28,528 nucleotides of DNA from the NCBI GenBank assembly GCA_900768125.1, contig CAAGBS010000041.1, positions 1 through 28,528 on the forward strand, read 5' to 3'. This DNA comes from Oscillospiraceae bacterium (GTDB lineage Bacteria; Bacillota; Clostridia; Oscillospirales; Ruminococcaceae). The notes beneath the pieces were generated by a model, which was given only the letters and a program-made list of their open reading frames with translations, had not been told where the DNA came from and ran no database searches. Below, in pieces: positions 7,598 to 15,036 of this stretch. How positions within the stretch are numbered: the stretch's first letter is position 1; every line of letters starts with the position of its first letter. The position numbers and the translations under genes were made by a program.

Positions 7598-8311
7598 ATG
7601 AATAATAAAGGAATAATACTGCGGTCGTTCCGTGCTGCGTTCCCCCGTACTATACCTATCCTCGCGGGATTTCTGTTCCTGGGAATGGCTTACGGTATCT
7701 ATATGAACGTATCGGGATTCAGCTTTGTTTACCCGATGATAATGGCGGCGGTCATCTTCGGCGGAAGCCTGGAGTTCCTCGCGGTGCAGATGCTGCTTTC
7801 GCCGTTCGCACCGCTTCAGGTGCTGCTGGTGTCGCTGATGATACAGGCGCGCCACCTTTTCTATGGCATTTCCATGCTGGATAAGTTCAAGGGCATGGGC
7901 TGGAAGAAATTCTATCTCATCTACGGCATGTGCGACGAGACTTTCAGCGTCAACTGCACCGCAGATATCCCCGAGGACTGCGACCGAGGCTGGTTTTACT
8001 TCTTCGTGACGCTGCTGAATCAGCTGTACTGGGTCGGCGGCGCGACTCTCGGCGGACTTCTCGGGAACCTCATCACGTTCGACACCAAGGGGCTTGACTT
8101 CGTGATGACCGCAATGTTCATCGTGATTTTCCTGGAACAGTGGTTCAAGGATAAGCACCATTTCAGCGAATGGGCGGGACTGGCGGCGAGCGTGGTATGC
8201 CTGCTGATATTCGGCGCGGACAACTTCATGATACCCACGATGTTGTGCATTCTACTGCTGCTTACCGCATTCAGGAAGCCCATCGAGAAGAAGGCAGGTG
8301 ACCTGCAGTGA
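7598..8311 (+). CDS. azlC: AzlC family branched-chain amino acid exporter subunit
   Basis: This 237-residue polytopic membrane protein has the AzlC pattern: an N-terminal FRAAFPRTIPILAGFLFLGMAYG segment, a central region with PFAPLQVLLVSLMIQARHLFYG, and YLIYGMCDETFS. AzlC works with the small AzlD protein to export branched-chain amino acids or related analogues; the exact substrate cannot be read from sequence. The ATG at 7598 is favoured because an AGGAG site ends eight bases upstream; an in-frame GTG at 7589 overlaps that site. Its stop overlaps the azlD start. Confidence 0.93.
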   Translation: MNNKGIILRSFRAAFPRTIPILAGFLFLGMAYGIYMNVSGFSFVYPMIMAAVIFGGSLEFLAVQMLLSPFAPLQVLLVSLMIQARHLFYGISMLDKFKGMGWKKFYLIYGMCDETFSVNCTADIPEDCDRGWFYFFVTLLNQLYWVGGATLGGLLGNLITFDTKGLDFVMTAMFIVIFLEQWFKDKHHFSEWAGLAASVVCLLIFGADNFMIPTMLCILLLLTAFRKPIEKKAGDLQ

Positions 8312-8637
8312 CTATCACCCAACAGATAATAACCATCGCGATGTGCACCCTCGGCACGATGGCGACCCGCTTCCTGCCATTCCTGGTATTCCGTTCGGAC
8401 AAGCCCACGCCGAAATATATACAGTACCTCGGAAAGGTGCTTCCCGGCGCGATCTTCGGAATGCTGGTGGTCTACTGCCTGCGCAGCGTGTCGGTAGTCT
8501 CCTACAGCTGGGGGCTTCCCGAACTCATCGCGGGTGCGGTAACGGTCGCGATTCACCTGTGGAAGCGAAATATGCTGCTTTCCATTGCAGGAGGAACAGT
8601 AGTCTATATGATGCTGGTGCAGTTCGTATTCGTCTGA
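8308..8637 (+). CDS. azlD: AzlD family transporter subunit
   Basis: The 109-residue protein has four hydrophobic segments and the AzlD motif TMATRFLPFLVF near its start. It is the obligate small partner of AzlC. It begins with GTG overlapping the azlC stop (GTGA), consistent with translational coupling and equal expression. No terminator is obvious after the gene; the next promoter starts at 8681. Confidence 0.92.
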   Translation: MTITQQIITIAMCTLGTMATRFLPFLVFRSDKPTPKYIQYLGKVLPGAIFGMLVVYCLRSVSVVSYSWGLPELIAGAVTVAIHLWKRNMLLSIAGGTVVYMMLVQFVFV

Positions 8638-8680
8638 TTGATTTATTCATTTTCAACAAAAAAAAATCCGGCAAAGCCAC

Positions 8681-8709
8681 TTGATTTATGAAAGTATCTG
8701 TGGTATAAT
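8681..8709 (+). promoter_or_regulatory. Promoter of the chemoreceptor gene
   Basis: TTGATT (8681-8686) and TATAAT (8704-8709) are 17 bases apart, with TGG just before the -10. About 90 bases of leader follow, ending in a GGGAGGG ribosome site before the ATG at 8804. I did not recognise a riboswitch in the leader. Confidence 0.6.
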
Positions 8710-8803
8710 ATTAAAAAGATAATTACATTATCTGACGATTAGCGGCATAATATGGCAGCGGACGCCCGATGATGTGATAAAAAAAACAGGGAGGGTTTAA
8801 TTT

Positions 8804-10804
8804 ATGAAATCTATTGGAGTCAGGATACTCGTTACCTGTATCCTGACGGTCGCGATATCGTTATTCGCATTGGGGGCTTTCGCCTGCGCGATGACCTACA
8901 ATACTACCGTGGGTCTTGTAAACACCAGTATAACCACAGCTGCCAGCATAGCGGCAGACCGAACCTACTGGGAAATCCGATCCTATTCCAACATCGCCCG
9001 TGAGCTTGGCGCAATGCCGTCTCTCTCGAATTCTGCTACCAGCGACAGCGAAATAAGCACGATCATGCAGGAGACCATCAACCGCTACGAGCTGCAGAAT
9101 TGCAACTTTATCAGATCAAACGGCAACTGCCTTGATGGATACAATTATTCCGACCGTGAATATTTCCAGAATGCGATGAACGGTAATGTGACCGTAACGG
9201 AGCCTACCATTTCCAGGCTGACCGGGGAACTGATGGTCATAATCGCAGCCCCCGTCTGGGAAAATGGCGTTGCGGACAGCACGCCTGTCGGCTGCGTCAT
9301 TCTTGTCCCCGACCCGGAGTTCCTGAACGATATAGTCAGGGAGATAAAGATAAGCGACAACTGCGGCGCTTACATAATCGACCAGGACGGCGACACCATT
9401 GCTGACATTGACAGTGATGTAGTCAAGAACAGAGAGAACATCGAGCAGCTTGCAGCCGCAGACACAAGCGGACAGGCCGGCTATAAGACGCTTGCAAAGT
9501 GCCACGAGAATATGCGCGCAGGCGAGACCGGCACTGCCACATACACTCTTAACGGCAATAGCAAATTTCTTGCATATACGCCAATTCCAAATACCAACGG
9601 CTGGTCGCTTGCGGTTTACGCCCCCACCGGCGACTTCATGGATTCAACCTACCTTGCCATTGCTCTGACCTGCATACTGCTGATAGCAGCTTGTATATCC
9701 GCAACATTACTGTCAATACGTCTCGGCAGAAAGATCGGCAGCTCCGTCAGAACATGCACAGAGCGCATCGAAAAGCTGGCGCAGGGCGACCTTACAAGCC
9801 CGGTCACTGAGATCAACTCCAGGGACGAGACCGGACGTCTCTCCGAGGCGACAAAGACGGTCGTCAGCAACCTCAACAACATTATCAGCGATATCGGGCG
9901 CATCCTTGAAGCGATGTCTACGGGCAACCTGAACGTACACACCGCAGAAAACGAGCGCTTCTACGTCGGCGACTGCCAGAAGCTGCTCCATTACGTCCGC
10001 GACATCAATCACAAGCTCAGCGCCACCATGTCCGATATAAGCACCGCTTCCGAACAGGTTGCGGCAGGCTCCGACCAGGTATCCGCAGGCGCGCAGGCGC
10101 TGTCACAGGGCGCTACCGAACAGGCTTCCTCCGTGCAGGAGCTTGCAGCGACCATCAACGTTGTATCCGATATGATAAACGAGAACTCAAACGACTCAGA
10201 AAAGGCAAACAATCTTACCACTGAAGCAGCCTCGCAGCTTTCCGAGGCTTCAAACAAAATGCAGAGTCTGATAGGCGCGATGAACGAAATAAGCAATTCC
10301 TCCGCTGAGACCAAAAACATAATCAAAACTATCGAAGACATCGCATTCCAGACAAATATCCTTGCGCTCAACGCCGCCATTGAAGCTGCACGTGCCGGCG
10401 ACGCCGGAAAGGGCTTCGCAGTAGTAGCTGACGAAGTTCGCAACCTCGCCGCCAAGTCTGCGGAAGCGGCGCAGAACACCACCCAGATGATCGAAGGAAC
10501 GGTTACCGCTATCGAAAACGGCAGCGACCTTGTTAACCAGACTGCCGAGATGATGAACGAGGCAGTGACATCAGCAAGCCAGGTTACAGAACTCAACGGA
10601 AAGATAGCGACCTCCGCAAAGGAAGCCTCCGATTCTCTCAGGCAGATATCAGTAGGCATCGACCAGATATCCAACGTAGTGCAGACCAACTCCGCTACCG
10701 CAGAGGAATCTGCGGCAGCGTCCGAGGAGCTTTCCGCCCAGGCTGCGACCATGAAGAGCCTTGTCGGCGCATTCACCCTCAGGGATAAGGACGCGGCAAA
10801 CTGA
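8804..10804 (+). CDS. Methyl-accepting chemotaxis protein with dCache-like sensor
   Basis: The 666-residue receptor has an N-terminal membrane helix (about 7-29), a large extracytoplasmic domain (about 35-280) with a dCache-like pattern including YSDREYFQNAMNG, a second membrane helix (about 283-305), a HAMP region, and a long cytoplasmic signalling coiled coil. The hairpin tip carries the conserved EDIAFQTNILALNAAIEAAR stretch near residues 510-535. It should relay ligand binding to CheA/CheW; no other chemotaxis gene is present here. Similar dCache domains often bind amino acids, but the ligand cannot be assigned. There is no C-terminal CheR/CheB docking pentapeptide. The stop codon lies in the first unit of a 14-bp tandem repeat. 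Confidence 0.93.
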   Translation: MKSIGVRILVTCILTVAISLFALGAFACAMTYNTTVGLVNTSITTAASIAADRTYWEIRSYSNIARELGAMPSLSNSATSDSEISTIMQETINRYELQNCNFIRSNGNCLDGYNYSDREYFQNAMNGNVTVTEPTISRLTGELMVIIAAPVWENGVADSTPVGCVILVPDPEFLNDIVREIKISDNCGAYIIDQDGDTIADIDSDVVKNRENIEQLAAADTSGQAGYKTLAKCHENMRAGETGTATYTLNGNSKFLAYTPIPNTNGWSLAVYAPTGDFMDSTYLAIALTCILLIAACISATLLSIRLGRKIGSSVRTCTERIEKLAQGDLTSPVTEINSRDETGRLSEATKTVVSNLNNIISDIGRILEAMSTGNLNVHTAENERFYVGDCQKLLHYVRDINHKLSATMSDISTASEQVAAGSDQVSAGAQALSQGATEQASSVQELAATINVVSDMINENSNDSEKANNLTTEAASQLSEASNKMQSLIGAMNEISNSSAETKNIIKTIEDIAFQTNILALNAAIEAARAGDAGKGFAVVADEVRNLAAKSAEAAQNTTQMIEGTVTAIENGSDLVNQTAEMMNEAVTSASQVTELNGKIATSAKEASDSLRQISVGIDQISNVVQTNSATAEESAAASEELSAQAATMKSLVGAFTLRDKDAAN

Positions 10805-10912
10805 ACGCGGCAAACTGAACGCGGCAAACTGAACGCGGCAAACTGAATAAAGCAAACTGAATAAAGCAAACTGAATAAAGCAAACTGAATAAAGCAAACT
10901 GAATAAAGCAAA
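10790..10912. repeat. 14-bp tandem repeat overlapping the chemoreceptor stop codon
   Basis: About 8.8 head-to-tail copies of a 14-bp unit run from the last codons of the chemoreceptor gene to the base of the following hairpin. Units 1-4 are (a/g)acgcggcaaactg and units 5-9 are aataaagcaaactg, so two variants form separate blocks, as if expanded in two steps. The stop codon TGA falls in unit 1 (10802-10804), so changes in copy number downstream would leave the protein intact. Open frames read through the repeat on the minus strand are artefacts of its 42-base periodicity. Confidence 0.95.
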
Positions 10913-10937
10913 TGGCGGAGAGATGATCTCCGCCATT
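10911..10937. terminator. Hairpin between convergent chemoreceptor and kinase genes
   Basis: A perfect 11-bp stem (aatggcggaga, 10911-10921; tctccgccatt, 10927-10937) with a five-base loop sits between two convergent genes. The minus-strand side is followed by a T-rich stretch, so it is best read as the terminator of the kinase operon; it may also stop transcripts arriving through the tandem repeat. Confidence 0.65.
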
Positions 10938-10951
10938 CGCGCATTATGTGT

Positions 10952-13474
10952 TCAGTTCGACAGCCTTTCAGCTTCTGCCGCAGCTTCGTTTATCGAACTG
11001 GTTATTTTCCCGCGAAGCTCCGGGGACGGCACGCTGCCGGTCCTGGCTGTCTGCTCCGCCTCGAAGCAGAGGTCGCCCGCTGCGTCCGCGCCTATGCCGC
11101 GGGCGTTGTTTTTCAGCCCGTGAACTACAGTCGTATAAAGCTGCATATCATCTTCGTCAAGCGCCGCAGAAAGCCTCTCCAGCGACTTCGGCGCTTCCTC
11201 GGCGAACAGCCTCAGCAGTTCGCGGTAGAAATCAGGGTCGTTGTCGGAGTATTCCAGGCCTTTTCTGGTGTCGAGCACCGCGCGATCCACCGGAGCGCAC
11301 GCCGCCTGTTCCGGTACCGCCGGAGAATTTTCCCTGCTGCATCGATCGGGAAGCAGTCTTTCCAGAAGAGTTTCTAGTTCATCGGAGATGATGGGCTTCG
11401 AAAGATAGCCGTCGAATCCCTCCTGCATGTAGCGCTCCCTCGCGCCGACTACAGCGTCCGCAGTCAGCACTGCCACCGGGACTTCCCGGCACTTGCTGAG
11501 AGTATCGCTGCGCAGTTCCTGAAGCGCCTGCGAGCCTGTCATACCCGGCATCATCGAATCCAGCAGTATTATATCGTATCTGCGCTCCCGCGCCAGGCGG
11601 AGCATTTCCTCGCCGCTCTCCGCAGTCGTGACCTGCACCTGTGTCCTGCTTAACAGCTTTTCGATGACAAGCCGGTTGTACCGGTTGTCATCCACGGCTA
11701 GAACGCTTACGCCCGGTGCAATGAATCTTGGGCTGTTCTCCTGCTGCCTTACAGGAATTTCCGGCGTGAACTCCCCGATGGGCGACGGGTCGGAAGTCTC
11801 CTGCGGCACCGACAGCGTGAACGTGCTTCCAAGACCCGGCGTGCTCTCCGCAGTGACCGTGCCGCCCATTATCTCGGCTATGTTCTTCGTGATGGGCAGC
11901 CCGAGACCTACGCCGTCACCCGACGCATTCAGCCGCTCAAAATTATTGAATATCAGCGGCAGCTTGTCAGCCGGGATGCCGCAGCCGCTGTCCGATATCT
12001 TCATGACCAGCTGTCCGCCGTCCATTCCGGTCTGAAGCCTTACGAACCCCGAACGAGTGTATTTCACTGCGTTGGTAAGCAGGTTTATCGTCATCTGTTT
12101 GATACGCGCCGGGTCGCCGATTAGCTTCGCGGGAAGTTTCGGATCTATGTCGAAAACAAGATCCAGACCCTTTTCCTCGGCTTTCTGCGCCACAAGCAGC
12201 CGTATCTCCCGCAAAAGCGTCAGCGTATCGTATTCGGTGTTTTCGACCGTCAGCTTGCCCGACTCCGCACGGGAAATGTCAAGTATCTCATTGATGAGCG
12301 TCAGCAGCATTCCGCCCGCGTCTGCAATGTCAGCGGAGTACTCCCGCACCTCAGGGTCGGTGGTGGTGCGCATGACCATCTCGTTAAGTCCCAGCATAGT
12401 GTTTATAGGCGTGCGTATCTCGTGGCTCATTCGCGCGAGGAACTCGGTCTTAGCGGAGTTCGCGGCGTTTATCTTATCAATGCGCTGCTGGTACTTCGTC
12501 ATATTGATGAGCCATATCACATACCCGCACGGGGAGCTGAACTCCTGAATGCGGTCGTAGCGCAGTTCGTACACGCTGCCGTCTATCCGGACGGTATTTC
12601 TGCTGCCGGAGAGCGCTTCCCTGACTACCGTGTGGCTCATCGGCGACTTCATCGAGGAAAGATCCGGCAGAATGCGCTTTGCAGTGGCGTTCATGTATAT
12701 AAGCCCGCCGTGCTCGTCCAGCATGACTACACCTTCATCGCCGATGTCCAGCACGTTCGCCGGCGCAGATGATACCGACGAGAAATACCCGTAGCGTATC
12801 ATGGAGAAATACATACAGAACACCAGCACTAACGCCGCGAACGCAAACGGATTGTAACTTTCGAACAGCCCGCACCACTTCATTGAAAGCTCCAGCAGCA
12901 TTGCCGCGATACCGACAAGTATCAGGATTATCCTGCGGCGCTGTATCTGGTTTCCGGTCTTCCTGAGCGCTATTATGAGGTTTATTATTATGTAGATGAT
13001 TATAAACAGCACAACGGCGTAGGTCACGAACCAGAATATCCCCCTGCCCACGACTATACGCGAGTAGATTCCGTCAGACTCTATCGACATTGATGTGTAG
13101 AACAGCCCGTGGTTCGTCTCCTGGGTGTTGCCTGTTGTCTGCATGGCGATAAAGCTTGCCGCGTCCATCACTGACATTATTATCCACATCGGGCGCGGCA
13201 CCCTGAACCCTCCCATGCTGGAGGTGAAGTAAAGCAGCGAAAGCGCGAACGGATACATTCCGATATACTGTATCCTCAGCGACATTATAGCTTCCTGCGT
13301 GGAATATGAACCCACCATCTCAAGAAGCATTCCGAGGACAAGAATAAACAGCGAAAAACAGGTCAGCATGAACGAAAGTTTCGCAGGCGAGCTGGTTGTC
13401 TTTATGCAGAGAATGAACAGTGCGGCAAGCGCAATCAGCACGATTATGTGGACTCCGCAGAATACAGCGTACAT
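10952..13474 (-). CDS. Hybrid histidine kinase with 7TM sensor, receiver and Hpt domains
   Basis: The 840-residue protein has an N-terminal membrane region of about seven helices (residues 1-225), a PAS-like segment (about 240-320), a HisKA domain with phospho-acceptor His in SHEIRTPIN near residue 350, an ATPase domain (DSGCGIP and GVGLGL near 495-525), a receiver domain with acceptor Asp in LLDSMMPG near 639, and a C-terminal Hpt domain with HGLKNNA near 784. It can therefore perform a full His-Asp-His phosphorelay within one chain. The first codon lies one base after the stop of the LytTR regulator gene, so the two are clearly co-expressed. The signal is unknown. Confidence 0.93.
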   Translation of the reverse strand: MYAVFCGVHIIVLIALAALFILCIKTTSSPAKLSFMLTCFSLFILVLGMLLEMVGSYSTQEAIMSLRIQYIGMYPFALSLLYFTSSMGGFRVPRPMWIIMSVMDAASFIAMQTTGNTQETNHGLFYTSMSIESDGIYSRIVVGRGIFWFVTYAVVLFIIIYIIINLIIALRKTGNQIQRRRIILILVGIAAMLLELSMKWCGLFESYNPFAFAALVLVFCMYFSMIRYGYFSSVSSAPANVLDIGDEGVVMLDEHGGLIYMNATAKRILPDLSSMKSPMSHTVVREALSGSRNTVRIDGSVYELRYDRIQEFSSPCGYVIWLINMTKYQQRIDKINAANSAKTEFLARMSHEIRTPINTMLGLNEMVMRTTTDPEVREYSADIADAGGMLLTLINEILDISRAESGKLTVENTEYDTLTLLREIRLLVAQKAEEKGLDLVFDIDPKLPAKLIGDPARIKQMTINLLTNAVKYTRSGFVRLQTGMDGGQLVMKISDSGCGIPADKLPLIFNNFERLNASGDGVGLGLPITKNIAEIMGGTVTAESTPGLGSTFTLSVPQETSDPSPIGEFTPEIPVRQQENSPRFIAPGVSVLAVDDNRYNRLVIEKLLSRTQVQVTTAESGEEMLRLARERRYDIILLDSMMPGMTGSQALQELRSDTLSKCREVPVAVLTADAVVGARERYMQEGFDGYLSKPIISDELETLLERLLPDRCSRENSPAVPEQAACAPVDRAVLDTRKGLEYSDNDPDFYRELLRLFAEEAPKSLERLSAALDEDDMQLYTTVVHGLKNNARGIGADAAGDLCFEAEQTARTGSVPSPELRGKITSSINEAAAEAERLSN

Positions 13475-13475
13475 A

Positions 13476-14192
13476 TCACACCTCCAGCGCGGACTTCATC
13501 TGTTCCTTCACCATGCGGCGCAGCCTTACCGGAACTATCAGTGAGCAGCCGTCCCGGAATGAAAGCTCCCCGGAATCCGGGTCGAAAGCCTCAGCGCAGG
13601 AAAGATTCGCTATGTAGCTTCTGCCGCACACCAGGAATCCCGGCTCCGCCTCAAGCTGGGCGCAGTAGCTGCTGAGCGGCGAGTACACCCGCACGTCCCC
13701 GCCCGTGGTGTGGAATATGGTGCTGTGGCCGCTTGATTCCGCAAAGCTGATAGTGTTCAGGAATATGCGTATCTCGTCCCTGCCCTGCACCGCAGTGATG
13801 AACCGCCGGGAATCCTCGAACAGCCTGCTGAAGCGCTTCATCGCACGGATAAAGTCCTCGTGGGTGAACGGCTTGTGAAGATAGCCGTCCGCTCCGATGC
13901 TGAAAGCCTTTATCGCGTGCACCTCGGACGATGTGGTGAACACCAGCCCGTTTTCCATGCCAAGCTCGATGAGCTTCTCGGCGGCGTCCATTCCGTTGGT
14001 GCCGTCCATGTATATATCAAGGAAAATGACAGCCGGCTTCTCCGCTGCGGACGTGTACTCATTCAGCATCGCGTCAGCGCTGCTGAACAGCTTTACAGTC
14101 ACCACCGCGCCCTTTTCCCTGGCGTAGCTTTCGACATTATGCACCAGCCGCAGCTGGTCGGCTCTTGAATCATCACATATATAAATCAGCAT
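13476..14192 (-). CDS. LytTR-family response regulator
   Basis: The 238-residue regulator begins MLIYICDD; Asp7, Asp8, the phospho-acceptor Asp59 (FLDIYMDG) and Lys107 (YLHKPF) form a complete receiver site. The C-terminal half, about 135-236, matches the LytTR DNA-binding fold (FLVCGRSYIANL, then VPVRLRRMVKEQM). The ATG at 14192 is chosen because a GGAGGAG site lies just upstream and the receiver fold starts there; the open frame extends further but reads into promoter DNA. It is the first gene of a two-gene unit with the hybrid kinase, whose Hpt domain is the likely phosphate donor. Targets are unknown; LytTR proteins usually act as transcription activators. Confidence 0.93.
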   Translation of the reverse strand: MLIYICDDSRADQLRLVHNVESYAREKGAVVTVKLFSSADAMLNEYTSAAEKPAVIFLDIYMDGTNGMDAAEKLIELGMENGLVFTTSSEVHAIKAFSIGADGYLHKPFTHEDFIRAMKRFSRLFEDSRRFITAVQGRDEIRIFLNTISFAESSGHSTIFHTTGGDVRVYSPLSSYCAQLEAEPGFLVCGRSYIANLSCAEAFDPDSGELSFRDGCSLIVPVRLRRMVKEQMKSALEV

Positions 14193-14250
14193 ACTTCTCC
14201 TCCGTGAAGCTGTCGGATATCCATTTTCAGGCGCACAGCTTTCCATTATT

Positions 14251-14279
14251 ATTTTATCATAAAAAAACGATAATGTAAA
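14251..14279 (-). promoter_or_regulatory. Promoter of the LytTR regulator-kinase operon
   Basis: On the minus strand TTTACA (14274-14279) and TAAAAT (14251-14256) are separated by 17 bases in a strongly A+T-rich stretch. A 15-base word (aaataaattgtcgta, 14281-14295) lies immediately upstream of the -35 and recurs upstream of the abrB promoter. Confidence 0.6.
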
Positions 14280-14280
14280 T

Positions 14281-14295
14281 AAATAAATTGTCGTA
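14281..14295. repeat. 15-base word shared with the abrB upstream region (copy 1)
   Basis: The word aaataaattgtcgta occurs here and at 26785-26799, each time just upstream of the -35 of a minus-strand promoter in a divergent intergenic region, and each followed shortly by tcgagg. Read on the minus strand it contains TACGACAA, one mismatch from a Spo0A-box core (TTCGACAA). It may be a shared operator or a chance A+T-rich match. Confidence 0.4.
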
Positions 14296-14370
14296 ATAAT
14301 CGAGGGAAGATTTGTGCATAATAACCGCAGCGGTAAATTGACCGCGTATATTTTGAAAGGTGGAAACTCT

Positions 14371-14580
14371 ATGTGGATCGACAAACTTGCACTCGTGCTG
14401 CTGATAATCGGCGGACTCAACTGGGGTCTCGTCGGCATTTTCAGCTTTGACCTAGTCGCCTGGCTTTTCGGCGGTCAGGGCGCTGTGATCAGCCGTATCG
14501 TATATATCCTAGTCGCCCTTTCGGCGGCTTGGTGCATATCGCTGCTTTTCAGGGATACGGCTGTGGCGGAGCAGTCCTGA
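14371..14580 (+). CDS. DUF378 small membrane protein
   Basis: The 69-residue protein has two hydrophobic helices and the DUF378 signature LLIIGGLNWGLVGIF, followed by FDLVAWLFGG and RIVYILVALSA. Function of the family is unknown; B. subtilis YuzA is a member. The ATG at 14371 is preceded by a GAAAGGTGG site and is the natural start; the open frame upstream has no support. It is a single gene, followed by a hairpin at 14607-14636. Confidence 0.88.
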   Translation: MWIDKLALVLLIIGGLNWGLVGIFSFDLVAWLFGGQGAVISRIVYILVALSAAWCISLLFRDTAVAEQS

Positions 14581-14606
14581 CCCCGTAAAATCTCTTGGAA
14601 TGCCCG

Positions 14607-14636
14607 TGCAGCCCTGTGCAATGCGGCAGGGCTGCA
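14607..14636 (+). terminator. Terminator after the DUF378 gene
   Basis: A perfect 10-bp stem (tgcagccctg, 14607-14616; cagggctgca, 14627-14636) with a 10-base loop lies 27 bases after the DUF378 stop and is followed by tttatt. The T tract is short. Confidence 0.55.
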
Positions 14637-14761
14637 TTTATTCCGGAACAGCATTTATACATTAACAGCCATTTTAGGAAATAAAACACTATATACGCAT
14701 CAAAAAGGAGCACAGCTTTTTGTCTACTTTGCATGAAAAGAATAAATTTTCAAAAAACTTA

Positions 14762-14790
14762 TTGACAAATCCGATAAATCACGGTATAAT
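14762..14790 (+). promoter_or_regulatory. Perfect consensus promoter of a candidate small RNA
   Basis: TTGACA (14762-14767) and TATAAT (14785-14790) are separated by 17 bases, an exact match to the housekeeping sigma consensus. The expected start is near 14797. No open reading frame with a ribosome site follows; the transcript would end at the hairpin at 14906-14919. Confidence 0.85.
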
Positions 14791-14796
14791 ATAGAC

Positions 14797-14930
14797 AAAT
14801 AAATGGTCAGAGTTCATTAAATCTCCGTTCATTTGTTTTGTTTAGTTGTCTCCTTTCTTTTGTTCTACACATAATTATTATTTTACTTCCGCAGTTTTCT
14901 GCACCGACCCGCAAGGGTCATTTTTTTTGC
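14797..14930 (+). ncRNA. Candidate small RNA of about 130 bases
   Basis: This stretch is bounded by a perfect consensus promoter and a strong intrinsic terminator and contains no plausible gene; the only ATG (14803) runs five codons. It is rich in pyrimidines in the middle, with tctccttt at 14849-14856, which is complementary to AAAGGAGA-type ribosome sites such as those before atpB and yfmF. I do not recognise a known RNA family. It could instead be an attenuated leader of the downstream M16 operon, but that operon has its own promoter-like sequence near 15001. Confidence 0.55.
14906..14928 (+). terminator. Intrinsic terminator of the candidate small RNA
   Basis: A gaccc/gggtc stem closed by a GCAA tetraloop (14906-14919) is followed by a and eight T residues (14921-14928). 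The stem is short but G+C-rich, and the T tract is the best in this intergenic region. Confidence 0.75.
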
Positions 14931-15000
14931 CCGAAAACCAGCCCCGGTGATAGTTTCCGATAATTTTCACAGAAAAGGGGTGGAAAAATCAAGTGAGTTG

Positions 15001-15014
15001 TGCTATACTATAAT
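15001..15014 (+). promoter_or_regulatory. Promoter-like sequence before the M16-lgt-folD operon
   Basis: TGC followed by TATACT (15001-15009) forms an extended -10, overlapping a second TATAAT (15009-15014). No good -35 is visible. Placed 22-36 bases before yfmF, it probably drives the five-gene operon. Confidence 0.45.
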
Positions 15015-15036
15015 GGTATGTATGATATAAAAGGAG

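Noticed and set aside
8710..8803. Possible c-di-GMP riboswitch in the chemoreceptor leader
   Set aside because: The leader is only about 90 bases and lacks the conserved GEMM core sequences.
10009..10944. Long minus-strand open frame with a 14-residue repeating Phe/Leu/Ser-rich pattern
   Set aside because: It is antisense to the chemoreceptor gene; the repeats simply read the 14-bp tandem repeat three units at a time, with no ribosome site or family match.
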